From: Pseudomonadota bacterium
Lineage (GTDB): Bacteria; Desulfobacterota; Desulfobulbia; Desulfobulbales; JAHJIY01
Direction: 5' to 3'
Assembly: GCA_018823175.1 (NCBI GenBank)
Contig: JAHJIY010000017.1
Coordinates: 1-54,263 of the forward strand
Length of the DNA stretch: 54,263 bases
The notes under the pieces are model-generated. The model worked only from the letters and a program-made list of their open reading frames with translations, was not told the origin of the DNA and did not search any database. Below, piece after piece: positions 41,536-50,925 of this stretch. Within the stretch, counting starts at the first letter, position 1; every line of letters begins with the position of its first letter. The position numbers and the translations under genes were made by a program.

Positions 41536-42684
41536 CTACACCACTTCCGCAATATACTTTTTCTTCAAGAGTCGCCATAACACCACGGCAAAGGCAGTCA
41601 GCGGAATGGCGAGCATCATGCCTAAAATACCGCCAAGGGCGATGCCCCAGAAGAAGACTGCAAAAATTATAAGGGCGGGATGTAAACCGGTGCGATTGCC
41701 CATAATCCTGGGAGTGAGAAAATAGCCTTCGATTGCCTGCACCACACAGAACACACCCAACACCATAACCACCAGTGAGACACTTCCCCCATTACCGAAA
41801 TAGGCCAGCGGCAAGGCAACGCAAAGGCCGATAATGCTTCCCAGATAGGGGATGATATTGAGCAACCCCAACGCCAGACCGATAACAATACTGTAAGGCA
41901 GACCGACAATGGTAAAACCAATCGCAAACAGAGCGCCCTGTGCCAGAGCGATAATAATCTGACCACGGAAAAAGGTCAGGAGAATGCCGATGAACTGATC
42001 GAACAGATAAATCACGTCCTCCCTGGTTTCCTTTTTCAGGAAAGGCAGATATTCACCAATCTGCCTGGCTTCGAAGGGTTTGGCCATAAGAAAGAAGGCG
42101 AGATAGACCGGAAGTACCGCCCAGGCAAACAAGCCCGCAGCGGATTGGAAAATCTGGACAATAGAATGCGACATCCGCGCCCCGGAAGCTCGCAGCGCCT
42201 TGGCCACCATCTGCCCGGGATTCTCCAGCAGATTGCCAAACTCAGAGATCAGTCCGTACTTCTCCAGCAATGCGACAACTTGGGGCCAATGCGACCGACC
42301 CGCCTCCTGCATGGAATTGATCATGGTCGGCAAATCGTCAAACAGACGGAGTAATTGATTAGCGGCAAAGACACCGGCAAACCAGAAAAAGACTGTCAGC
42401 GGTACAAGGACGGAAAGAATAAACAGAATAAGGGCCACGGCATGGGACCCTCGGCAGAATTTAAACACCCAGCTATAATAAGGCCGCAACAGCATGGTCA
42501 GAATGCCTGCCACCACGGGCGGCAACAATACATTCTGAAAAACGCCGATAAAGAGGGCCAGTCCCCACACCGCCGCACTTAAAGCCAGTACCAGCAGTAG
42601 CGCCGCCCCCATGGTGATCGCTGCGGCAACGGTTATCCGTTGCCGTGGTCCCAGTTCAAGTTCTCCAAGCATCATCCCTCCCAC
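41536..42684 (-). CDS. AI-2E family transporter (TqsA/PerM)
   Basis: 382 aa integral membrane protein with about eight TM helices. The family motifs are PPVVAGILTMLLRPYYSWVFKF, GQIIIALAQGALFAIGFTIVGLPYSIVIGLALGLLNIIPYLGS and AIEGYFLTPRIMGNRTGLHPALIIFAVFFWGIALGG. Homologues export autoinducer-2 or act in Na+/H+ antiport. The start is given as GTG 42684; ATGs at 42675 and 42672 overlap a GGGAGG and one of these may be the true start. It is followed, after 67 bp, by the fumarase beta gene on the same strand. Confidence 0.9.
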   Translation of the reverse strand: MGGMMLGELELGPRQRITVAAAITMGAALLLVLALSAAVWGLALFIGVFQNVLLPPVVAGILTMLLRPYYSWVFKFCRGSHAVALILFILSVLVPLTVFFWFAGVFAANQLLRLFDDLPTMINSMQEAGRSHWPQVVALLEKYGLISEFGNLLENPGQMVAKALRASGARMSHSIVQIFQSAAGLFAWAVLPVYLAFFLMAKPFEARQIGEYLPFLKKETREDVIYLFDQFIGILLTFFRGQIIIALAQGALFAIGFTIVGLPYSIVIGLALGLLNIIPYLGSIIGLCVALPLAYFGNGGSVSLVVMVLGVFCVVQAIEGYFLTPRIMGNRTGLHPALIIFAVFFWGIALGGILGMMLAIPLTAFAVVLWRLLKKKYIAEVV

Positions 42685-42751
42685 GACAGTTTTGTATTAA
42701 ACAGAAAAGTTCTTCGCCATGCCGGTCACTATCGTACCGGAAATCCTGGGT

Positions 42752-43342
42752 TCAGATCTTAACCTGCCGGCCTTCGGCAACCATTTGATAGTAGTCTTTA
42801 CCGGCCAGATCATTGATCACCACCGCCGGAAATTTATTCACCTCAAACCTGAAAAGTGCCTCCGGACCTGCATCTTCAAAGGCCACCAGATGGGCAGAAG
42901 TGATGGACTTTGACAAAAAAGCCCCGGCCCCGCCAATCGTGGCCAGATAAATCGCCCCATGTTTCTGCATGGCGTCCTTTACCGGTTTGGTCCTGGCCCC
43001 TTTTCCCAGAGTAGCCTTCAACCCCAGAGCCAATAACTGCGGGGTGTAAGGGTCCATCCGATAACTGGTTGTCGGGCCGGCGGCGCCGATCACCTGGCCT
43101 GGCTGGGCCGGAGTCGGCCCCACATAATAAAGCAACTGTCCGTCAAGATCGACCGGCAGAGTTTTCCCCTCGGCCAGTAAAGCACACAGCCGCCGATGAG
43201 TCTGATCCCGACCGGTGTACATAGTGCCGGTAAGATTAATCAGGTCCCCGGCCTGCAGGGTCTCCATCACCCCTTCTTCAAAAGGGATTTTTACTTCCCT
43301 GAAATTCTCACCAAACGACGGCGCTCTCTTTAAAAATGACAT
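42752..43342 (-). CDS. Fumarate hydratase class I beta subunit (TtdB/FumB-type C-terminal domain)
   Basis: 196 aa. The swivelling C-terminal domain of class I fumarase/L-tartrate dehydratase. LQAGDLINLTGTMYTGRDQTHRRL, GPTPAQPGQVIGAAGPTTSYRMDPYT and GKGARTKPVKDAMQKHGAIYLATIGGAGAFL are family blocks. It pairs with the alpha subunit 43542-44378 to hydrate fumarate reversibly. The two genes are normally adjacent; here 199 bp with a large palindrome separates them. Confidence 0.93.
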   Translation of the reverse strand: MSFLKRAPSFGENFREVKIPFEEGVMETLQAGDLINLTGTMYTGRDQTHRRLCALLAEGKTLPVDLDGQLLYYVGPTPAQPGQVIGAAGPTTSYRMDPYTPQLLALGLKATLGKGARTKPVKDAMQKHGAIYLATIGGAGAFLSKSITSAHLVAFEDAGPEALFRFEVNKFPAVVINDLAGKDYYQMVAEGRQVKI

Positions 43343-43378
43343 TGTATACCTCGATAAAATCTGCAGCTTGCTTAATCA

Positions 43379-43528
43379 CAGATTACCATGGGGTGTCTTT
43401 ACTACAAGAAATCTATCGAACTTGAGTCAAAGAATGCTTCGCTTTGCGCGCAAGGCAAAACACGACATCTTACGAGTAAAACGAAGCAAGCATATACTCA
43501 AGATCCCCATTTCACAAAAATAAATCTG
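43379..43528. repeat. 150-bp nested palindrome between fumarase alpha and beta genes
   Basis: Nested complementary blocks are seen: CAGATT / AATCTG at the ends, ATGGGG (43388-43393) / CCCCAT (43505-43510), CTTGAGT (43421-43427) / ACTCAAG (43496-43502) and TGCTTCG / CGAAGCA at the core (43435-43488). It has no coding content. It lies between two cistrons that should be co-transcribed, so it will be read into the mRNA as a large foldback. It may be a MITE-like insert. Confidence 0.65.
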
Positions 43529-43541
43529 CGAATTATTTCAA

Positions 43542-44378
43542 CTACAGGGTAGTTTCTTTGTGTCGGTGGGCATGACACTGGATATTGACCGCCACCGGCA
43601 GACTTGCGATATGGGAAGGGAAAAGTTCAATATGGACCGCCAGCGCCGTATTGCTGCCGCCCAGCCCATGCACCCCCTGCCCGGCCTGATTAATCTCGGC
43701 CAGAATCCGCTGTTCCAGTTCGGCCACATCCTTTCGGGCGCTATGATCGCCGACCGGGCGCAGCAGAGATTTTTTGGCCAGCAACGGGGCCTGCTCAAAA
43801 GTCCCGCCAATCCCGACCCCGACAATTACCGGCGGACATGGGTTGGAACCGGCCGCCAGCACCTGGTCGACAACATAACGGACAATTCCCTCTGTCCCAG
43901 CCGAAGGTGGTAACATGGCAAGACCGCTCATATTCTCACTTCCGCATCCTTTCGGCAGAAAAGCCAGTCGCAAATGGTCACCGGTAGAGATCTCGACATG
44001 GACAACTGCCGGCGTATTGGTCCCGGTATTTTTTCTGGTCAAGGGGTCACATACCGACTTACGCAAATACCCCTCGTCATAACCGGCCCGAACCCCTTCC
44101 TGGATTGCGCCCTGCAGATTTCCTGTCACATGCACATCCTGACCGATTTCCACAAAAACCACGGCAATGCCGGTATCCTGACATACCGGAATCTGGTCCC
44201 GACTGGCAATATTGGCATTAGCCAGAAGGATCTCGACCACATCCTTGGCCAGGGGCGATTTCTCCCGATCGCGAGCGGCAAACAGGGCATCAAGAATATC
44301 AGGTTCCAGGTCGCGGGCCGCCGTGATGACCAGCTCTTTTACCGCTTCGGTTATTTTCAGGCAGTTAATCTCTCTCAT
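43542..44378 (-). CDS. Fumarate hydratase class I alpha subunit (TtdA/FumA-type N-terminal domain)
   Basis: 278 aa, full length. Three cysteines for the [4Fe-4S] cluster are in [18 protein letters not shown] and GSNPCPP; the [14 protein letters not shown] and [20 protein letters not shown] blocks follow. It forms the Fe-S-dependent, oxygen-sensitive fumarase with the beta subunit downstream. Two-gene class I fumarase is usual in anaerobes and is consistent with an anaerobic lifestyle, operating in the TCA or reverse TCA direction. Confidence 0.94.
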   Translation of the reverse strand: MREINCLKITEAVKELVITAARDLEPDILDALFAARDREKSPLAKDVVEILLANANIASRDQIPVCQDTGIAVVFVEIGQDVHVTGNLQGAIQEGVRAGYDEGYLRKSVCDPLTRKNTGTNTPAVVHVEISTGDHLRLAFLPKGCGSENMSGLAMLPPSAGTEGIVRYVVDQVLAAGSNPCPPVIVGVGIGGTFEQAPLLAKKSLLRPVGDHSARKDVAELEQRILAEINQAGQGVHGLGGSNTALAVHIELFPSHIASLPVAVNIQCHAHRHKETTL

Positions 44379-44438
44379 CGACTTATAAAATAATCCTGAA
44401 GAATTTAAGCAAAGAATAAAAAAATAGGGAGGAAACGA

Positions 44439-45038
44439 TCAGGGATTAAGGCGTCTGTTGCGCAAGGCCAGACTCTGCTGCTTGAAATTATGCTGAATCA
44501 ATCTTTCCTTGTCATCTTCCGTAATCAGAGTGAACTCCGCCGCGATCCGATAAGCTTTATCCGGATCCGCTTCCGGATCCTTGATGCAGTCAACCACCCG
44601 GCCAAAACAATAAAGGTAAATATAATCCGGCAAAAGCGATATATGAAAGGACAGCAACTCTCCCTTGTTAAGGCTTTCCGGAACATGAAAAGCCACACCC
44701 TTGGCGCTGAGATTGACCTCCATCAATTGCATGGCATCGAAAGGAGATTTTTCAGCCCGAACCTTCTGCAACAAAATATTCACCTTGGTATCAAGATGCT
44801 GCAGGAAAAGCCCCAGATCATCATCGCGCTCCCGAATCCGGTTCAAGGCATTCTGCGCCCCGATATACATCTGGATATCAGCCAGACCAGACTGGTTATA
44901 GATAGAAATCCCGCGCCGGAAATCATCCACGATCCGGCTGTATTCCTCACGGTTGACCGGTTCATAAGAAAAAAGGACACGATCAGAGGACCGCACCGCC
45001 TCCCTGTTTAAAATACCATCCAGATCATTGTCGCTCAT
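44439..45038 (-). CDS. PilZ domain protein
   Basis: 199 aa. A helical N-terminal region (about 1-90), then a PilZ-like beta domain with NLSAKGVAF in place of the (D/N)xSxxG c-di-GMP motif, and the closing AAEFTLITEDDKERLIQH. The upstream RxxxR half of the binding motif is not obvious, so binding is uncertain. It sits 33 bp from motB and is probably co-transcribed with motAB, consistent with a brake or tuning role for the stator. A GGDEF enzyme is encoded at 9.7 kb. Confidence 0.8.
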   Translation of the reverse strand: MSDNDLDGILNREAVRSSDRVLFSYEPVNREEYSRIVDDFRRGISIYNQSGLADIQMYIGAQNALNRIRERDDDLGLFLQHLDTKVNILLQKVRAEKSPFDAMQLMEVNLSAKGVAFHVPESLNKGELLSFHISLLPDYIYLYCFGRVVDCIKDPEADPDKAYRIAAEFTLITEDDKERLIQHNFKQQSLALRNRRLNP

Positions 45039-45071
45039 CTGAACATCTCCTCCATCATTAATCCGAAACTG

Positions 45072-45812
45072 TTACGGCCTGACTGTGGTTTCCAAACCAT
45101 CAAACACTTCGCCCGGCGCCCGAGGTCTGATCACAAACTCAACCCGCCGGTTCCGTGCCCGGTTGACGTCACTATCATTTTTAACCAAAGGCAAACCATC
45201 AGCATAGCCGGCGGCAACCAGATGTTCAGGCGGTATTTTAAATTTTCCTATCCAATACTCGACCACCTCAACCGACCGGGCCGTCGACAACCCCCAGTTT
45301 GACTTGAACTTATCTTTCTTGATCAAAGGCAGATCATCGGTATGTCCATTAACCGTCACCCTGGCCTGCTCATCCCGAAAAACCTTACCCAACTTATCCA
45401 GTAACGGCTTGAATTCATTCCGGATGTCCGCCTTCCCCAAATCAAATGCAACTGAACCCTTGATCCGCAGAGTCATTTCATTTGGCCCGACATCAAGCTC
45501 CGCATCACCAGAGGCCATTTCTTCCGCCACCACTTCGTCAATGGCCTGCTGTAATTTTACAGCAATGGGCGTCGACATAAATCCCGCAGAAATAAGCACA
45601 TTGCCTTCCGGGCTACCGAACTGCCGGTCATCTTTCTGGATACCAAAAGCCTGCTCCATGGAACCGGCCACCGCCTTGAATTTCTGCTTGTCCATCTCGG
45701 AAAACGACAACAGTAGAATAAAAAAGCACATAAGCAAGGACATGAGGTCCGCAAAGGTAGTAATCCACGCGCCGCCGGTTTTACACTTTTTCTGTTTGAC
45801 CTCTTCTTCCAT
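45072..45812 (-). CDS. motB: Flagellar stator protein MotB
   Basis: 246 aa. Short cytoplasmic start, single TM with the ion-binding Asp22 in TTFADLMSLLMCFFILLLSFSE, plug region, then an OmpA-like peptidoglycan-binding domain (VTVNGHTDDLPLIKKDKFKSNWGLSTARSVEVVEYW, AAGYADGLPLVKNDSDVNRARNRRVEFVIRP). It partners MotA (gap 36 bp). Ion specificity (H+ or Na+) is not determined. Confidence 0.96.
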   Translation of the reverse strand: MEEEVKQKKCKTGGAWITTFADLMSLLMCFFILLLSFSEMDKQKFKAVAGSMEQAFGIQKDDRQFGSPEGNVLISAGFMSTPIAVKLQQAIDEVVAEEMASGDAELDVGPNEMTLRIKGSVAFDLGKADIRNEFKPLLDKLGKVFRDEQARVTVNGHTDDLPLIKKDKFKSNWGLSTARSVEVVEYWIGKFKIPPEHLVAAGYADGLPLVKNDSDVNRARNRRVEFVIRPRAPGEVFDGLETTVRP

Positions 45813-45848
45813 AACTAGACCAGGTTATTTTCAACTCGGCAAAACATA

Positions 45849-46604
45849 TTATTTCTCGCCTCCCCGCTGCTTGGGCGGCAGGTAAGTTTCCAGGAATTCC
45901 TCCATGACCCGGGGATTAAGTCCTTTAAGAATGCCGAGTACTCCCTGAATGATCAGTTTGCGGTTTCGTTCCTCCTCCTGACTGCGCAACTCCAGTTTGT
46001 CAGCAATCGGCAGCATGAAAAGGTTGGCGATTACCGCACCATAGAGGGTGGTCAACAGGGCCACGGCCATCGAAGGTCCGATCGAGGCAGGATCATCCAT
46101 GGTGGCCAGCATCTGGACCAGACCGACCAAAGTCCCGATCATGCCGAAGGCCGGCGCCGCGTCCCCCATGGCCTTGAATACATTCTGCCCGATTTCATGA
46201 CGCTCAACAGTAAGCGACACCTCTTTGCGCAAAATATCTTCAATAAATTCCGCTTCATGGCCATCAACGCAATACATGATCGCTTTTTTCAGGAAGACAT
46301 CTTCAATGGGTTGCTGCTCGAGGACAATAAGACCGTTTTTCCGGGCAATATTAGCGAGATTAACTATCTCCTGAATTACTTCCTGGGGAACAACCAGTTT
46401 GGAAGAAAAGACATTGACCGCCACCTTTACCGAATTGATCACATCCCCCATGCTAAACCGGATAAAGGCAGTGGCCAGGGTGCCGCCGCCCACGATCAGA
46501 ACGGAAGGAATATTGACAAACATCATGGGCGATCCACCCAGAAGGATAGCCGCTAAAAGTATTACCGTGCCGGAAACAAGACCGATTATCGTGGCTAAAT
46601 CCAT
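45849..46604 (-). CDS. motA: Flagellar stator protein MotA (PomA-like)
   Basis: 251 aa, four TM helices: GLVSGTVILLAAILLG, MFVNIPSVLIVGGGTLATAF, then after the cytoplasmic domain with charged LRKEVSLTVERHEIGQNVFKAMG, GDAAPAFGMIGTLVGLVQML and AVALLTTLYGAVIANLFMLP. The latter pair forms the ion channel with MotB. The short cytoplasmic loop is of the PomA/MotA-of-delta type. It is first in motA-motB-pilZ; the upstream gap of about 200 bp lacks a clear promoter. Confidence 0.96.
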   Translation of the reverse strand: MDLATIIGLVSGTVILLAAILLGGSPMMFVNIPSVLIVGGGTLATAFIRFSMGDVINSVKVAVNVFSSKLVVPQEVIQEIVNLANIARKNGLIVLEQQPIEDVFLKKAIMYCVDGHEAEFIEDILRKEVSLTVERHEIGQNVFKAMGDAAPAFGMIGTLVGLVQMLATMDDPASIGPSMAVALLTTLYGAVIANLFMLPIADKLELRSQEEERNRKLIIQGVLGILKGLNPRVMEEFLETYLPPKQRGGEK

Positions 46605-46800
46605 ATTCCTTTTCCTTAGAGTATCAAGACACCATTTTGTTTATACCATCGGGCTTAAACAGAACAGCTCAAGGGCAATGCAATCAAATCAGCTCATTTC
46701 AAGATCTCTGGGCTCAAGGTCTTTATTGATCAACTCCATGCCAAGAGAGATAAGTTCCTATCCCTAGTTTATAACTCAACAAATGTCCCAATCAACCAAA

Positions 46801-47637
46801 TTACTTTTTAAGAAGCTCCCCGACATCAACCTGCATGGTGAAACTATGCTCCGGGTCAGGATAAGTTTCCGTCTTTACCTCCTTAATAAAGGAAGCAATG
46901 CCCTCCTTGATCTGGGGCGCCAGATTAACGTATGTTTTAACAAAGCTGGGCACAAACTTTTCGTACATGCCAAGAAGATCATGGGTCACCAGAACCTGAC
47001 CGTCACAATGGACCCCGGCCCCGATGCCGATGGTCGGCACAGAGATAGCACCGGAAATAAGCTTTGCCAGTCGATCGGGGATACACTCAAGGACCACGGC
47101 GAACACCCCGGCTTCATTCAGGGCCCTGGCATCATCCAGCAATTTACGGGCCGAATCGGCATCCTTGCCCTGAACCTTGTATCCCCCAAGTTGTCCGGCA
47201 GTCTGTGGGGTAAGGCCGATGTGACCCATGACCGGAATCCCGGCCCGAATCACCGCCTTGACCGTTTCACAGATTTCTGCGCCGCCTTCCAGCTTTACCG
47301 CATCACAACCAGCCTCTTTTAAAAAACGACCGGCGTTGAGGATAGCGTCTCTTACGCCGGACTGATAAGACATAAAAGGCATATCTCCAACCAGTAATGC
47401 CCTCTGTACCCCGCGCCTCACCGCCTGGGCATGATGGATCATCTCATCCATGGTCACCGGCACCGTTGAATCATAACCCAGCACCACCATGCCTAACGAA
47501 TCGCCAACCAGAACAATCTCAACCCCGGAGGCATCAAGCATCCGGGCAAAGCTCGCATCAGAGGCGGTCAGCATGGTAATCTTTTCACCAGCCCGCTTCA
47601 TTTCCACTATGTCGGGAGGAGTAATTTTCTTGCTCAT
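46801..47637 (-). CDS. panB: 3-methyl-2-oxobutanoate hydroxymethyltransferase (PanB)
   Basis: 278 aa TIM-barrel enzyme of pantothenate (CoA) synthesis, transferring a hydroxymethyl group from methylene-THF to alpha-ketoisovalerate. The conserved start is MLTASDASFARMLDASGVEIVLVGDSLGMVVLGYDSTVPVT, with GDMPFMSY, VKLEGGAEI, PVMGHIGLTPQ and IGIGAGVHCDGQVLVTHDLLG following. Length and motifs are typical. It follows ruvB by 43 bp on the same strand. Confidence 0.97.
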   Translation of the reverse strand: MSKKITPPDIVEMKRAGEKITMLTASDASFARMLDASGVEIVLVGDSLGMVVLGYDSTVPVTMDEMIHHAQAVRRGVQRALLVGDMPFMSYQSGVRDAILNAGRFLKEAGCDAVKLEGGAEICETVKAVIRAGIPVMGHIGLTPQTAGQLGGYKVQGKDADSARKLLDDARALNEAGVFAVVLECIPDRLAKLISGAISVPTIGIGAGVHCDGQVLVTHDLLGMYEKFVPSFVKTYVNLAPQIKEGIASFIKEVKTETYPDPEHSFTMQVDVGELLKK

Positions 47638-47680
47638 AGTTTTAAGTATATCATCCCAGACAAAACATTGTTAAGCAGAG

Positions 47681-48724
47681 TTAAAAAAGTTTCAGGGCCC
47701 GATCTTCATCATCATTATCGGGCTTCGCCACATAAGACCGACCGAAATGATCATATGCCGCGTGCGTCGCCACCCGCCCCCTTGCCGTACGCAACAAGAA
47801 GCCGGACTGGATAAGAAACGGTTCATTGACATCCTCCAGGGTGGTCCTCTCTTCACAGACTGCGGTGGCCAGGGTATCGATCCCCAAAGGCCCGCCCTGG
47901 AATTTATCAATGATGGTCAGCAAAATACGCCGGTCCATCTCATCGAGCCCGCGGTGATCGACGGAAAGCATATCAAGGGCCTGGTCCGCAACCTCGGCCG
48001 TAATACACCCGTCAGCCTTTACTTCGGCATAATCACGCACTCTCTTTAATAAACGATTGGAAATTCTTGGTGTTCCCCGGGAACGGCTACCGATCTCCAA
48101 GGCTCCCGCATCATCAATCCTGATATTTAAAAGACCGGCCGAACGTTTGACAATGGCCAGTAATTCAGGCACCGTATAGAAATCAACCCGCAGGACCACA
48201 CCAAAGCGGTCCCGCAAAGGAGGGGTCAAAAGGCCGGTCCTGGTGGTCGCCCCAACCAGGGTAAATTTCGGCAGATCCATTTTCACCGACTTTGCCCCGG
48301 GGCCCTGGCCGACAATAAGGTCAAGCTGAAAATCCTCCATCGCCGGATAGAGGATCTCTTCAACCACCGGGCTCAACCGATGAATCTCATCGATAAAGAG
48401 GACATCGCCATCCTGCAGGCTGGTCAGGATGGCGGCCAGATCGCCGGCCCGTTCAATCACCGGCCCGGAAGTAACCTTGATATTAGCCCCCATTTCATTG
48501 GCAATGACATAGGCCAGGGTAGTCTTGCCCAGGCCGGGAAAACCGTGAAACAGAACATGGTCCAGAGGCTCGCCCCGACCCTTTGCCGCCTTGATCGCGA
48601 TGTCCAGATTTTTTTTCAGCTGGTCCTGACCGATGTACTGCGCCAGAAACTTGGGGCGCAGACCCATATCAACCACATCTTCCGGACGGGCCCGGGAACT
48701 GACTATTCTCTCTTCCTCATTCAA
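47681..48724 (-). CDS. ruvB: Holliday junction ATP-dependent helicase RuvB
   Basis: 347 aa. Walker [13 protein letters not shown], Walker [16 protein letters not shown], sensor 1 GATTRTG, Arg finger region [18 protein letters not shown] and the C-terminal winged helix. It drives branch migration on RuvA. The start is TTG 48724, overlapping the ruvA stop by 4 bp, so translation is coupled. Confidence 0.97.
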   Translation of the reverse strand: MNEEERIVSSRARPEDVVDMGLRPKFLAQYIGQDQLKKNLDIAIKAAKGRGEPLDHVLFHGFPGLGKTTLAYVIANEMGANIKVTSGPVIERAGDLAAILTSLQDGDVLFIDEIHRLSPVVEEILYPAMEDFQLDLIVGQGPGAKSVKMDLPKFTLVGATTRTGLLTPPLRDRFGVVLRVDFYTVPELLAIVKRSAGLLNIRIDDAGALEIGSRSRGTPRISNRLLKRVRDYAEVKADGCITAEVADQALDMLSVDHRGLDEMDRRILLTIIDKFQGGPLGIDTLATAVCEERTTLEDVNEPFLIQSGFLLRTARGRVATHAAYDHFGRSYVAKPDNDDEDRALKLF

Positions 48725-49338
48725 GCAAGTGACCTCAAGGCCTGACGTAACAACTCTTCAATTTTCATGGCGGGGTATATTTCGGCCCCCACCTGTTTGC
48801 GGACCAACTCCAGGGCATTACGGGCGGCGTTGGGCGTATACCCGAGATTAACCAGAGCGGAGACCGCATCAACACTTAGTTGATCCGCGGGGAGCGTCCG
48901 ATCAACAATCTGCCCGCCCGACATATCCCGGACCATAAACTCGACCTTATCTTTCAATTCCAGACAAAGCCGCTCAGCGGTTTTTTTACCCACTCCCGGC
49001 AGTTTGACCAACCGACCGATATCGCCGGCGCAGATCGCCCCGGCCAGTTCAGACGGCCGGGAACCGGAAAGAATGTTCAGCGCAAGTTTCGGCCCAACCC
49101 CGGAAACCCCGACCAGCAGCAGAAACATCTGCTTTTCTTCCGCCTCGATAAATCCATACAGATCCAGAGCGTCTTCCCGCACATTGGTATAAATATGAAG
49201 AAATAACTCCGCCCCGATGGTGGGCAACAAGGCGAAATTGGCCGAGGAGAGAAAAACCTCATACCCCACTCCGCCGACATCAATGATCAACCGGTCGGCA
49301 AATTTGGCAAACAACTCTCCTCGGAGGCAGGCGATCAT
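48721..49338 (-). CDS. ruvA: Holliday junction branch migration protein RuvA
   Basis: 205 aa. N-terminal OB fold [31 protein letters not shown], two helix-hairpin-helix motifs ([18 protein letters not shown] and [19 protein letters not shown]), and a C-terminal RuvB-contact domain ([22 protein letters not shown]). It binds four-way junctions. It follows ruvC by 49 bp. Confidence 0.97.
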   Translation of the reverse strand: MIACLRGELFAKFADRLIIDVGGVGYEVFLSSANFALLPTIGAELFLHIYTNVREDALDLYGFIEAEEKQMFLLLVGVSGVGPKLALNILSGSRPSELAGAICAGDIGRLVKLPGVGKKTAERLCLELKDKVEFMVRDMSGGQIVDRTLPADQLSVDAVSALVNLGYTPNAARNALELVRKQVGAEIYPAMKIEELLRQALRSLA

Positions 49339-49387
49339 TGATTATCCCACTAATAAAATTTACCGGCCACCAGAGCTTATCGCTCGG

Positions 49388-49885
49388 TCAGCCAATTGAT
49401 TTGAAATGGTTAGCATGGCAGATAGCCACTGCCAAGGCATCGGAGGCATCCTTGCTCGGGTTGGCAGACAAGGACAGCATCACCCGGACCATCTGCTGCA
49501 CTTGTTCTTTACTGGCCTGACCGTAACCGGCGACCGCCTGCTTGATCACCCGAGGCATAAACTCAGCAACCGGCAGTCCATGCTGCATAGCGGCCAGGAT
49601 CAGAACACCCCTGGCATGACCAAGTTTAAGGGCTGAACGAGGATTTACCGAAACAAAAACATCCTCAATCGCGGCCCGGTCAGGATGGTGTTTTAAAATC
49701 ACTTCAGAAATTCCATCATGAATTTCTTTTAAGCGATCAGGAAATGACATCTTCAGCGACGCCTTAATCACGCCACAGGCAATAAAATGTAATTGATCTC
49801 CAGCTTTGTCAATCAGCCCGTAGCCGGTCACCCGCGAACCGGGATCAATACCCAGAATACGAAAACTTCTTATGTTACGGACCAC
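49388..49885 (-). CDS. ruvC: Holliday junction resolvase RuvC
   Basis: 165 aa RNase H-fold nuclease. Catalytic acids are visible in ILGIDPGSRVTGYG, AAIEDVFVSVNPRSALKLGHARG and DASDALAVAICHA, with PRVIKQAVAGYGQASKEQVQQMV. GTG start with GAGG upstream. It is the first of ruvC-ruvA-ruvB, separated from yebC by the second MITE-like element. Confidence 0.96.
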   Translation of the reverse strand: MVRNIRSFRILGIDPGSRVTGYGLIDKAGDQLHFIACGVIKASLKMSFPDRLKEIHDGISEVILKHHPDRAAIEDVFVSVNPRSALKLGHARGVLILAAMQHGLPVAEFMPRVIKQAVAGYGQASKEQVQQMVRVMLSLSANPSKDASDALAVAICHANHFKSIG

Positions 49886-49901
49886 CTACAACCTCTTTAT
49901 C

Positions 49902-50046
49902 TAGTGCCTGTCCATAAATGGTCTTTTTCTCCGATAACTTCGTTGCTGCGTTCTTTGAAAGTGCTCACGGACACTAGTCCGCTGCACTTTTCAAAATCCT
50001 AGCGCCTCGTTCTCGAACAAAAATCCTCACTTATGGACAGACACTA
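49902..50046. mobile_element. 145-bp palindromic MITE-like element, copy 2
   Basis: Same length, orientation and ends as 8122-8266; 12 mismatches. The central palindrome is kept as GTGCTCACGGACACTAGTCCGCTGCAC with paired changes in places. It fills the yebC-ruvC gap and is transcribed through if these genes share an mRNA. It begins 16 bp upstream of the ruvC start. Confidence 0.8.
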
Positions 50047-50061
50047 TCTGACCGGAACCTG

Positions 50062-50808
50062 CTACAGATTTTCCATGATCTCGTCTGGAATATCGAAGTT
50101 GGCGTGTACGTTCTGGACATCATCATTATCTTCAAGATTATCCAGAAGTTTCATCAGCGCCTTGGCCGTTTTTTCCTCGGTAACCTCAATCTCATTCTGG
50201 GGAATCATGGAAATCGTGGCTTCAACAAAGGAAAAACCGCCACCCTCTAAAGCCTCCCGGACCGTATTGAAGTCATCGGGATTGGTCAAGACCTGAAAGG
50301 CGCCTTCCTCCTCCACCACATCCTCCGCGCCAACTTCCAGGGCCAGTTCCATCAATTTTTCCTCATCAACCCCTTCTTTGTCGATCAGGATAGAGCCCTT
50401 CTTGTCAAACATCCAGGCCACACAACCAGACTCGCCCAAATTGCCACCCGACTTACTAAAAAAGCTCCGGATGTCAGCCACCGTCCGGTTGCGGTTGTCG
50501 GTCATACACTCTACCAGGACAGCTACCCCGCCGGGACCGTATCCTTCATAGAGGATCTCCTCGTAATTGACTCCTTCCAGATCGCCGGTCCCCTTCTTGA
50601 TGCCACGGTCGACATTGTCCTTCGGCATGTTGACCGCCTTGGCTGCGGCGATGGCGCTCCGCAAACGAGGGTTGCCGTCGGGATCACCGCCACCCATCCT
50701 GGCGGCCACGGTAATTTCCTTAATCAGCTTGGTGAAAATCTTGCCACGCTTGGCATCAGCCGCACCTTTTCTATGTTTAATATTCGCCCATTTCGAATGT
50801 CCGGACAT
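50062..50808 (-). CDS. yebC: YebC/PmpR family protein (TACO1-like)
   Basis: 248 aa, the usual length. Opening [41 protein letters not shown] is diagnostic, followed by [17 protein letters not shown]-type sequence and [44 protein letters not shown]. YebC proteins relieve ribosome stalling at proline-rich sequences or act in transcription. AGGGAG before the ATG. It commonly precedes ruvCAB, as here. Confidence 0.96.
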   Translation of the reverse strand: MSGHSKWANIKHRKGAADAKRGKIFTKLIKEITVAARMGGGDPDGNPRLRSAIAAAKAVNMPKDNVDRGIKKGTGDLEGVNYEEILYEGYGPGGVAVLVECMTDNRNRTVADIRSFFSKSGGNLGESGCVAWMFDKKGSILIDKEGVDEEKLMELALEVGAEDVVEEEGAFQVLTNPDDFNTVREALEGGGFSFVEATISMIPQNEIEVTEEKTAKALMKLLDNLEDNDDVQNVHANFDIPDEIMENL

Positions 50809-50925
50809 AAAAATCTCCCTGCTAGAATAATTAAGAATTAAAAATTAATAGTTAAAAGTTAACGGCAACACCCATTAACAAAACAGATTCATCACCAGAA
50901 TTCTTCATGCTCAAATTTCAACTTT

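Noticed and set aside
46605-46800. Sigma-54 or sigma-28 promoter in front of motA
   Set aside because: A TTGGCATGGAGTTGATC stretch on the minus strand resembles a -24/-12 site but the -12 half is poor, and no good sigma-28 site was found.
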